Of a DNA stretch of 64,000 nt, positions 49,801-61,800 are shown piece by piece (the stretch's first letter is position 1; every line of letters starts with the position of its first letter). The translations under genes and the position numbers were made by a program. Origin of the DNA: Actinoallomurus soli (GTDB lineage: Bacteria; Actinomycetota; Actinomycetes; Streptosporangiales; Streptosporangiaceae); NCBI RefSeq assembly GCF_024055715.1, contig NZ_JAMXMV010000021.1, positions 62,001 through 126,000 of the forward strand, read 5' to 3'. The notes beneath the pieces are model-generated. The model was given only the letters and a program-made list of their open reading frames with translations, searched no databases and was not told the origin of the DNA.

Positions 49801-52800
49801 CTGCGCGATCACCTCACCCGCGGCGCGCATCCCGTTCACCCGCTGCCACGGGGCCAGCGCCGCGTACCGCTCGGGCAGTCGCGCCCGCAGCGTCGCGGCC
49901 CGATTCCCATCGGTCGGCACACCGGCGCCCCGCAGCACCCCGCGCACGCCACTCCACAGGTCGTCCAGCTCGCTCCGGTTCAACGCCGCCGCCGGCGTCT
50001 CCACGCCGACCGTGTCGTCGTCCATCCCGGTCCGCTGCGCCTCATCGGACGGCGCGGGCAGGATCCGCAGATCATCCTCCGGCCGACCGGTGACGGTGCC
50101 GCGTACCGCCTCGGTCGCCGAGCGCTCGTCCAGGTGCGTGCCGGCCCCGGCGTCCCGCGCGCGGACCGTCGTACGTCCGTAGCTGCGCAACAACTCGTCC
50201 AGGTCGTAGAACATGCTGTTCTCCGACACCGGCCTGGCGCCCTGCCCGAAGGGGGTCTCCTTCTCGTTGTGGAGCATTCGCACGAGGTACGTGCTGCCGT
50301 TCTGGAACACGTCCCACTGGATGTTCGCTGCCATCGGGGACACGGATTCGCCCCGCCAGGGGTTGTCGGCGGAGGTGTCCGGCGACGCGAGGGTCGCCGA
50401 CTTCTCACTGCCCGGCAGGCCCAGGAGAACGGCGAACGGAATGATCGCCTCCGCGTGGGCGAAGCGCAGTGCGGCACCTAGGTCGCTGGTCCCCGCCCGC
50501 TTGGCCTCGATGTTCGCGAAGAAGTCGTCGAGCAGGACATTCGCCATCTTGTACGTGATGTCGCTGTCCCCGAAGCCCGGTCCCTTCCGGTAGAAGGTCT
50601 TCGCGTCGCTCAGGTAGGCGAACCAGGACGCGTCATCCGCAGTGACGTAACGCTCCAGGCCCCAGGCCCCCTCATGGCTCATCAACGGCGCGAAGCTGCG
50701 GAGCCGGTACACGGCATGGGCCGCCTCGACGCCGGTGCCGATACGGGCACCGATCGAAGCGAAATCTCCGGCGAAGATCCGATCCACGAAGGCCGGGGTG
50801 AAGATCTTCAGCAGTACGCTGCGGGCCGCGTCCTGGATGGCCGGCTGCTGCTCGATCTCCTGAAGCTTGGCCGCGAGGCGCTCGTCGCCCGCGAGGTAGC
50901 TCCGGTACTCGGCACCGCCCGCGGCCATGTGGAAGTGGAGCAGGTCGGGGTCGGGCCTGGCCGGGCCGATGAGGGGCTGCAGAGCCGGATCGTGGGCGGC
51001 GAGAGCGGCGGTGAAGGCGTTGCCGCTCTCGACCGCCCGGCCCTTGCCCGAGTTGACGACGTCGATCCGCTCGGAATTCTCGGCGATCTTCGTGAACAGC
51101 CCGGGAAGGCGCTCGCGCATCCGCGCCGCGGCGTCCCGCAATTCCTGCCTGCCCCGGCCGCTGAGGTTGCCATATCCGACCTGCGTGAACGCGTCGCGCA
51201 GCGACCGTACCTGCGGGCCGAACGCCGCGCCGTCCCGGGTAAGGGCGCCTTCGCCGGCGGCCACCTCCCACAGCCCCAGGATCTGGTCCCCGTAGTCGCC
51301 TCTGGTCTCGGCGCGCGAGCCATGGCGAAAGACGCTCTGGGTGAACACCGGCGTGAAACCCGGTGGCGGCTGCTCATACGTCCGAAGATCCTGCTGTGGC
51401 ACGTACGGGGTCTTCGTGGCATAGCCGCCGGGCGACTCGGCGGTGCTCGTGACCGGGTATCGGCTGATCGAGCCGTCGTCCTTGGGGATAAGCAGCTCGA
51501 CCGGGACGCCGGTCTGGGTGGTCAGCCGCCGCGCCGCCGTGGTGGCCGACGTCAGGTGCTCGGTCTTGGTCCAGAACCGCAGTGTCCGGTCGCGCAGCGC
51601 GCTCGCCCCGCCGGCCTGCTGGAGGATGTGTGCGGTGTCCTCGGGCGGGAGGGTGCCGTTCTGGGCCCACTCGGCGGGAAGCCGGTCGTCGTCCAGCGGA
51701 GGCGGCTCGACGTCCAGGGCCCGGTCGTCGATCAGACGCCGTACCACGGGGGCCGGGAGCATGCCGAAGAAGCCGTCCGGGACGGTGACGACGACGTGGT
51801 GACGGTGCGGGCCCGTGATGTGGTACTCGGCGTCGAAGACGTAGTAGTCGAAGTCGCCGTCGCGCTGCCGGTTGGACTCGGTGTAGTCGCCGGTGGAGTT
51901 CTTCTGGACACGAACGTTCTCGCGGCCCCGGTCGCGCGACGCCCCGGGGTCGATCAAGGACTGTTCCGCGCCCTCCTGCACCGGCTTGCCGAACCTGTGG
52001 CCGAGGTCGAACTCCAGACCGCGGGTCAAGCCGCCGCTCACCTCGGTCTCGCACTCCGGCTCCTCGGCCTCCTCGGGGAAGTTGAGCGCGGTGTACCCGC
52101 CGCGGTGCACCCAGCGTCCCCGGGTGGGCACCAGTTGAACGGTCAGGTCCTCGCCGTTCAGCAGTGGCGGGCGGAACGCGGCGCGCAGGAGTGGATCGAT
52201 GTTGGCCTTGAGGTTCTCCTCGGAGAGGGCGAGGTCCGCGGTGAGACCGTCCTGCCGGGTCGGCTCGAAGTCATCGACGATCGGCGGGATACCGCCTGCC
52301 ACCGCGTCCTGGTCGATCCGGCGCCCGGGGATCGCGGCGGCCGGAGCCCACAGCGGCAGCTGGTCGGCGCCGGGCATCGACAGCGCCTGTACGTGCTCGG
52401 CGAGCGCTTCGGCGAGCGGAGAGACGGGCGGAGCCGGCGCGCGCGTGATGGCCGCCCGCACCGGCCCGGCCGGAACGGCCGCAGCCGGAACGGCCGCAGC
52501 CGGAACGGCCGATGGGGCGGTGGTGGTCAGATGGGTGGGCACGAGGACCGTCGCCCGGCCGGGGACCTCGGTCGTCGCGGCCGATGGGCGGGTCGGCGGG
52601 AACACGCGCTGCCACAGGCGCCGGCTTTCCCCGTGAGTGAGGACCTCCACGAGGCTCGGTGCGAGCCCGATGAGCCGCCCGGCACGGCGGAAGAGCTCGT
52701 TCGAGGAGTAGCGGTGGAAGACCTCCACGCGGAAGGTGCCGGTGTGGGTGAACTCCTGGGAGGTGTCCTTGGCGGTGGCGCGGCGGATGTCGCGTGCGAC

Positions 52801-55800
52801 CCTGGTCGCCCCGACCGTTGCCTTGCGGCTGCGTGCGTACTCGATGGTGCCGCCACCGGCCGGTCGGAAGCCCTTCGGCGCGGTGGCCCACCGCCCATGG
52901 AAGAAAGCACCTCCCTGGTAGGCGCGGCCGCGGCTGCGGCCCTTGCCGCTCTGCACGAAGCCCTGCCCGCCCGTGGTCACCCTGACGTCGGGCCGGGGCC
53001 GCTCATAGGTGAGTGACTCCTCCTCGAACGTCACCCGGATGCCGGTGTGCAGCGTGCCTTCCATCTGCGCGGGGATCTTCAGGTACTCCCAGAGGCTGCG
53101 CTCACGCCACAACGTCGCGGGGCTCTTGAAGATCTGGTGGATCGCGGCCCTGCGCGCGGTCGGGAACTGGGCGCGGACGGCGTCCTCGGAGAAGACCGTC
53201 TCCACCGCGCGCAGCATCTCCGGTTCGAGGTCGCCACCGAGGAGGTTCGCGATGACGTCGACGAGGTCTTCGGCGGTGACCTTCTCGACATACGCGGCCG
53301 CCATGGCGAGGTCCGGATGGACATGGCGGCGTTCGTCCTGCTTGACCGGGACATCGCTGCGGACGGAGATGCCGTGGTCGACCGCGCGAACATGGGGGAC
53401 GAGGAACTCGAACCCTCCGGAGATCTTCACGTGCCGCATGGCGCGGTAGGAGACTCGCGGGGCGGAGCCCCAGCGTGCGGCCCGGCGCCAGCCCTTACGG
53501 CGCCCGTCGCGCCAGCGCCGGTACTCCATCGTGTACACCGGCTCGGCGCGGAACTGCTCGCTGTCCCCTGAGTACGTGCCCAGGTTCAGATCCAAGGCAC
53601 CGCCTTGATCGCCCTGGTGCTCACCCCGGGATATCTCGCCGCTGCCGCTGACGCCGGCCGATAGCTGGTTGCTCGTCTTCTGGCTGGTCGTCCGGCCGCC
53701 TTCCGCCTGTTCCGCCTTGGGGATCCCCAGGCGGATGACCCCGCCGGGGCCGCCGCCGGCCTCGATGGAGTTCTCGGTGCCGTGCTCCTCGGCGAAACGG
53801 GGGTCCGTCTCGGTGTACTGCTCCAGGGTGGCGCCGTTGACGGTCTTCTCGTAGCGGACGTTGAAGGTACGGATCCGGATCCGTAGTTCCTGCTTCCAGC
53901 CGTCCTTGGTCGGTGGCAGCGGGATCGCCAGGCCGCGCTTACGCAGCATGGCCGGGGTCTGGGCCTCCATGAACGTCTGCGTGCCGCTACGCAGGATCCG
54001 CTGCGCCACGCCGTACCGGCGGCCGGACGGCACGATCTTGGCGAGCACCTGCTGGAACGGATCGGCCTTCGTCCCGACCCACGACGTCTTGTTGTGCGCC
54101 GCCACCAGCTGCGCGAGGTTCGTCGATATCTCCGCCAGGCCGGACAGGGTGACCCGGATACCGGACATGCCCTGCTCGTTCAGGTCGAACTCGGTACCCA
54201 TCTGCGGGCCGGGCGAGCCGGCCAGCCGCTTGATGCCGTCCTCGTCCAGCGGGCCTCTCGCCACGGTGGCCTCGCCGAAGGCGGCCACGTCGTCGGCGGG
54301 GACCGGCTTGTCCGGCAGATACTCGTCCGAGACGGTCACCGCCGTCCAGTACCGGTCGCCGGAGAATCCTCGGACCTGGGCCGATACGACGCCTTCGGAC
54401 GACCGGCGGGTGGTGACGGCCAGCGTGTAGACGGCTTCGTACTCGAAACGAGTGACGTCGCCGGAGGTCTTGTCCCGGCGGTACTCCTTGACGCCGGTGC
54501 TGTCGATGACCTTGTGCGCCCAGCCGCGCTTGCCGGAGAGGCTGAGAACGTCCAGGTCGATGCTGAACAGATTCTTCAGCTTGAGCCGGAACCGGATGTT
54601 GAAGCCGCCCGCGACGGACAGCCCTTTCTCCTCCTCGACGTCCAGCGACGCGACGTCCTTGCGCTGGGAATCCAGGGTGACGTCGCTTTCGGCGACCGGG
54701 TCCCGGCGCAGGGCCCGCAACTCCCCGTCCAGCGAGGCGGTGAAGATGTAACCGCCGGCCTCCACCTCGTGGCTCACGCCGACATCGATCAGACCCGGGT
54801 ACTCGCCCCGCAGCCCCGGAACACCGAACTTCATGGCCAGCGCCCGCGCCAGGTGCTGGCGTTCGTCCGCCGAGAGCCTGACCCCGGCCGCGCGCATCTG
54901 ATGCGCCAGGGCCTTCGTCACCTGCGGGTACATCTCTTCCAGGCCGGGCGTCTCCCGCACGATGCCCTTGCCCAGTCCCTTCCGGGCGGCCAGCGCGAGC
55001 GGCTCACGCGGATGCACCACGTGATGCCAGGGCCGCAGACCCGCGCGGACCCTGCCGTACTCATCGACGACGAACCGCTTCTCCGGCTCCCCGACGTTCT
55101 CCTCCCCGCCTCCCAGCCGCCGACCGTCCGCGGCTATCACCGGGATCCGCGTCGCCATCATCAGCCGCACGGCCTGGATCACCGGGTCCGCGCTCTTCAC
55201 CGTGGATTCCGCGGAGTTCTCCAGCCGCTGCCGCAACGCCTCGGTGAGCTGAATCTGCGGTATCCCGCCGTCCTTCAAGAAACGGGCGATGGAGCCCATG
55301 CCGGCCGCACGCAGCGGCCGCTCCAGGGGTTCGTGCCAGGGGCGGGCATCCACCACCGCCAAGGGCGACGTCGCCGCCGGGTTGGGCACCCATCCCCGCG
55401 GCTCCCGCACACCGCCCGGCTGCTCGTGCATGAAGAGAGCACCGCTGATCCGGGCCTGATCGTCCAGCACATAACGCCACGGTGCCGCGCCCGGCCCCTC
55501 GGCGCGCGAAACAAGAGTCGACCGGTCGGCGTCCATCAGCACCCAGGTGACGTTGTCGTGGCCGAACAGGATCCGCCACGCCTCCGACGACAGCTCGGGC
55601 ACCAGGGCGTCGTACAGCTCACCGGGTATCGCGATCTCGACGGGCCGCTGGTCGGCCAGCCGGCGCAGGTCCTCCACGTCCCGTACGCCATTCTCACCGA
55701 ACGGCTCGGGCGGGGCCGTACTACCGGCGAACCTGGACATCAGCCGCGATACGAACCCGGTCCGGGGCCCGGCCGGCAGCTCCGGCGCCACCGCCGACCG

Positions 55801-58800
55801 CGCGACCGGCGCCTCGAACTCCTCGGCCGTCACCAGCCCGGAGCCGGTGAGTACTCCGCCGAGAGCCCGGCGCTCGAACTCCTTGGCGTGCCCGCGGCCG
55901 ATGCCCAACTCCCCCACCACCGGCACGGTGAAGGTCGCGTCGCCCAGGTTGGACTTGATGGCGACCGTGAACCGGTACTCGGTCCGGTAACGGACCAGAC
56001 GGTCCTTCCGCATGACCGCGATCTTGGCCTGCCCCTCGCGGCCGACCGTGTACCCGTGGCCACGGGAGGACCCCACCTTCGGTACATCGACGGTCGGCGT
56101 GGTCAGGTGCTCGCCGAGCTCGATCCCCAGCGCGACCCCCGGAGTGACGCTCGCACCACTGTCGTGTGTCTCACCGTCCCGGCTGAGCGCCGTGTCCGCG
56201 ATGTCGTTACGGAGCAACACCGGATCATCGGTGGTCGTGACATAACGCACCGTGTGCGGCTGCCCGCCGATCTCCAGATGCCCCTGGAACTCCGAAAGGC
56301 GGGGCACCCTCTTGGCGAGTTCGCCCGTCACCTTCCCGGCGAGATCACTCGCGGCCCTCCCCGCGAGTTCGGCCGTCACCTTCTTCCCGAAGACCCACTG
56401 CACCTTCTTCGCCAGCACCCCCGACACCCAGCTGTCGGTCAGCCACCACTGACTACGATCCTTGATCGTCTTCTCGTTGAAGTACTCCTCGGCCGCGTCC
56501 TGAACGATCACGTCGGCGTCCTCGGCCGAAAGACCGACCTCGTTCACCAGCGTCTCGGCCAGCCCGACCAGCAGTTCCTCGGGCAATGCCGCGTTGACCG
56601 CGTAGTCCAGCCCGTGCAGAACCCCGGGATCCACCACCCGCACGATCGGATGCCCGCCATCTTCGACCGTCGCCGTCATCGCCGGCGCCTCCGCCCGGGA
56701 GGAGTACACCTGCGGGTAGGCCAGCCGTGCCGTACCCGGCAGTGCCACACTCGGCCGGAACTCACGATTCACAGTGGCCTGGATCCGGATCCGGGCAGAG
56801 TAGAGGTGCGTGGCATTGGCAATGACCCGGTTCCCCGACTGCACCTCCATCGCGATGCTTCGCCCGGAGGAGTACCCGCGCTCCACCGTGATCTTCCCCG
56901 TCGGCCCCGCATGCGACAACGCGGCCTGCGTCCCCCCCTGCACCGCCAGGAAGAAGATCGGCTCGAGCCTGCCGCTCCTCGCCGACCGCACATGATGCGA
57001 ACTGCCCTCAGAGAACGACGTGTCGCCGTACTTGCTGAAGTACTCCTGGTAGCCCGGATCGACCTGCGTGTCGGCCGGCGGCTCATAGCCCAATTCCTTG
57101 GCGGAGAACGTGAGCTTGACCCGTACGCCCTTGACGACGATCAGCTTGCCGTGACGCAGCAGCTTCTCCCAGGCCCTGGGATCACTGTCGGTCAACAGCG
57201 CAAGGATCTCCTTGCGCACCGAGTCCGCGACCGGCGAGTCCAACCCTGCGGTCACCGAGCTGATCCAATCGTCGACCGGCTCGGCGGCCTTGCCCCCCGG
57301 CACCGACCTGGCGACCACGTCCTCCACCGATGACACGTGCCCGTCACCGAGCCCGCCCTTCGCCGCGTACCAGGGCGGCTGCGGCTGGGAGTCACGGGCG
57401 GGCTTCGCGACGTCGGTCTCCTCGTCCCCGCCCGGCGCGAGCGAGGCGGGGTGCGACGGGATCTCGTCCCGCTGCCCGAGCACCTTATAGACGGGCGTGG
57501 CCGCCACCGTCTCGGCATCGCCACCGTTTGCCGCGGTGACGTCGGTGGCGGAGCTTCGCGACCCGTCCGCGTCCCGCGGGTGGTCGAGTAGATTGCCGGT
57601 CGCGTCAACCACCGACTCGAACATCTCCAGATACCGTTGCGGCATCGGCTGCGACGGATCGAACGGGCCTCCCACCATGATGCCGTCGTCGCGCTTGATC
57701 CCTGGCAGGGGCCGTGAAGCCAGAGCCCGCCGGAACAGCGCCAGCGCGTCTTCGCCCTCGTCCGGCAGCCCCAGGTAGTGCAGCAGCTCGTGCAACAGGA
57801 GGACAAGGTAGTCGCGCAGTCCCACATTTCGAGCGTCCGGACGCCGCACCGTGGGATCCGGAGCATCGGCCGCCCGGCCCGGCCACACGCGGACGGCCTC
57901 ACCGTGGTCAGGGTCGACGACCAGCCTCACCGCCGCGAACATCTGGTCTTTCGACACCGGAAGCTCATAGCCCTGGTTCACGTACTGGTCGAGCAACCGG
58001 TTCAGCGACTTCTGCAGTGTCGCGACGTCTTTCGCGGTGACGCCGGGCATCGGCTTTACCGGCAACATCATGACGTGGTTACGGACCCAGGTACCGTTCT
58101 TCGCCTGGATCCGCTGCACGTTCACCCGGACCAGCGTCTCCCAGCCCGATGCGAGCCCGGACTTGGCCGACGTGAAGAAATCGATTTTCGGGTCGAAACG
58201 CTGTGTTTCCACCTTCACCACCGGCGCCACCGACAGCTGGTCGAGCCAGTCCGCGCTCGCCGGCCGTCCGACCTTCGTGCCCGGCACCGCGACGGTGACC
58301 GCTTCTCCCTCGGGGCCGGGCCAGGCGGCAGACACGGCCGAATCGAACGCGTAGACGTCAGCCGCCGGAACGCCGGAGGCGGGCCGCAGATCCTGCGGCG
58401 CGTTCGGCGCCGAGTGGACCGATCCCCCCGCGAGAGCAGGGGCATCTGCCGTCACGGGACCGGACCACGCCGGCGCTCCGAACTCGATCACGGCATTACG
58501 CATCTGACCGGCTTCGATCAGTTCCTCAATCGACGTCTCCTGCATGAATCCATCGCCGAAAGGATTCTCCGTAGTACGAGGAAGTCGCGCGGGATGGAAC
58601 CACATGCTGAGCACCATTTGCCGCCCGTAGGCATCACGAGTGCCCAAACTGAGCACCACATGACCAGCCACGCCATTGATAAAGATCACGTGGCCGACCG
58701 GAATATCCGGCCCGCCGATCCCTCTCACCGGGTCGATCACATACCGAGTCAATTCTCCCGTATACATGCCACGCATCAAGGAGCGCCCGTAAACCACGGA

Positions 58801-61800
58801 AGGCGACGAAGCAAAGTGACCGTATCCGTCATTCACGTCTGGCAGCCTGTCCACAGGAGGCAAGACGTAGGAATTTTCAACCTCGTCAAAACGACGATAC
58901 CTATGATGTTCGTTGACGGCATCGAGGGCAGCACGCTCAAAGAGCCGCTGGATCCACGCCTTGTCGACGACCCCCGCACGGTAGGCAGAAAAAAGTACTG
59001 CGTCCGCACAGTTCATGACGCTGTATTCGCCAGGCTCAGGCCCTCTTCCGTGCAGCCATAGCGCCATGTCATTCGGGTGACCCAGATACGTACGCTCGGC
59101 CAATGCCCAGTTCATATTGGGGTTGGGCCCGCTGCTCCCGCGCCACCGTAGCCCCCCGAGCATCCGGCGACCCGCCTGAACCACCGCCAACGTGCGGGCG
59201 ACCGTACCCATCCAGCGATCCCCGGCTCTGGCGAGCGTGATGGGGTGACCGAACGGATCACCGACCGTGTAGATGGTCCCACCGGCCCCGATGACGTGAA
59301 TGTGAAGTCGGAAGACCAGCCCCGCCAAAATCGGCGCGATCTCACCTGCGACGTCGTCAGAGGCCCCCATCGCCCGCAAGCCGCCGGAAATCGCACGCCA
59401 ATCGACGTAAACAGTTCGTGAGAGTTGCGCGATCAGTTGTTCCCGCTCACCCGCCGACGGGCGCCGGCGGCCAAAATACTCATTCGCCTGCTCCTCGGCG
59501 AGGAACCGTCGGATCGTCGGCTCCACGACCGGAACGAGGTAAGGCTGCGGCGATTGGAGGTCGATTTCCAGAGCGTCGGCCAGCCGGTCACGGACCTGTT
59601 GCCCGGTCGCGGCTCCTGCCAACATGGCCGGGTCAGCCGTGACCACCAGTGCATCCATCATGTCGCCGTCCGGCTGCACGTCCCGCAACACCAGACCCCG
59701 CTGAGCGGCGGCGGCATGGTAAGCAGCCAGACGGTCAGCGCCCCGTTCTCGACCCCGGCTTCCACGGAACCGGTCGAACAGACGAGACGACCTCGGCGCG
59801 AGCGGGGCGGGGTGCGGCGGAATCTCGTCCCTTCGCCCGAGCACCCGATACACCGGCGAGGCCGCCACCACCTCCGCAGCGCCGCCACGCTGTTCGACGA
59901 CACCGGTCGCGGCGCTCCGCGACACGACCGCGCCCCTCTGATGGTCGAGCAGGTTCGCGGTCGCGTCGACCACCGACTCGAAGATCCGCAGATACCGCTG
60001 CGGCATCGGCTGCGATGGGTCGAACGGGCCGCCCGCCATGATCCCATCGGTCTTGATCGCCGATAGAGTCCGCCCGGCCAGCGCCCGCCGGAACAGCGCC
60101 AGCGGATCCTTGTTCTCGTCCGGCAACCCCGCCCAGTGCAGCAGCTCATGCAGCAGCACGGCGAGGAAGTCACGCAGGCCGATGTTCCGCGCGTTCGGCC
60201 CCTGCACTCTTGGATCCGGAGAATCGACGGCCCGGCCCGGCCACACCTGGACGGCCTCACCGTGCTGGGGATCGACGACCAGCTTCACCGCCATGAACAG
60301 CTGATCCTTCGACTCCGGAAGCTCATAGCCCTGGTTCACGTACTGGTCGAGCAGCCCGTTCAGCGACTTCTGCAGTGCCGCGACGTCCTTCGCGGTGACG
60401 CCGGGCATCGGCTTGACCGGCAGCACGATCACGTGGTTACGGACCCAGGTACCGTTCTGCGCCTGAATCCGCTGGACGTTCATCCGGACCAGCGTCTCCC
60501 ATCCCGACGCAAGCCCAGACTCGGACGACGCGAGGAAATCGATCTCCGGGTCGAAACGCTGTGTCTCGACCTTCACCACCGGCGCCACCGACAGCCGATC
60601 CAGCCAGTCCGCGCTCGCCGGCCGACCGACCTTCGCTCCTGGCACCGCGACGGGCTCTGCCACTTCCTCGGGGCCGGACCAAGCAGCGGGCACGGGCCAG
60701 GCCGGCGCCACCGACTCGATCCTCACATCCGAATCGAAGTTCTCGAGCAGCAGATCCGCCAAGGGGACTTTCTGCAGGAAGTTGGGCCATGTATTGATGT
60801 GATAATCCGCTGGCCTCCCGGACTCCTCCTCATAATAAGATTCCGCTGATTCACCCAGCGGCGGGTGTTCCCAATGGCTCAGAACTTCCTGACGACCCCG
60901 CGCATCACGCGTTTTGGAAGCGAGCGCGACATGGTTCTGTCCATCGATGAGTATCAGATGACCCGGCGGGATTTCGGGATCTACCAGGCCGGTTTCCGGG
61001 TCGAATCGGTGTTGCCGGATGGACGACTGGTCGCCGATACGCTCGAAAATTGTCCGGTGGTAAACATCGTGGCCGCCCTCTACCGCGAAGTCCTCACCGA
61101 GCCCGTATTCGAGCGTGTCGAAGTATGCGGCCTCCGCTGCCCGGGCCGCCTGCTGGTGAATTTCCTGCAGCCATGCTTTATCGACGGCACCAGACCAATA
61201 CGCGGTAAATAGAATTGCTTCCCAGCAATTCAGTGTGCTTTCCGACGTCGGCGCCGAACCGTTACCACGAAGCCACCGACCGAAATCATTGGTCACCCCC
61301 TTCCCGGTCTCTTCGGAGATGCGCCAACCGTCGTCTACTTCGGGTTTCGAAGACCCTCTCCACCAGTAGAAGCCGACCGATCCCTCCGTGGCCAGCAGCA
61401 CCCGGTGAGTCCAGCGCATGACCTTGGCCGGATCGAACGCATAGACCTGCGCCGCCGGAACGCTCGACGCCGGCCGCAGATCCGTCGGCGCCTTCGACGC
61501 GGGATGGCGCTCGGACGCCGGGGACCGGCCGTCCGACTCCGACCAGACCGGCTCCATCTCCAGGACACGGTGCGACCGATCCCGCACGTTCGCCGGATCG
61601 AACGGGACATCCGGCTCTCCCAGGCGGGCATAGCGCACCTGGCCGCTCCCGGCCGACCAGCCGGCACCCTGTCCCTCGCCGCCGACCGTCGTCCCCGGGA
61701 GCGCCCGGAACCACGCCGTCCCTGGCAGGACGACCATCTCGCCGTCGTCCTCCATGGCGCCGCCCGGCGGGCCGAAGACCTCGACATTGGACAGGCCCGC

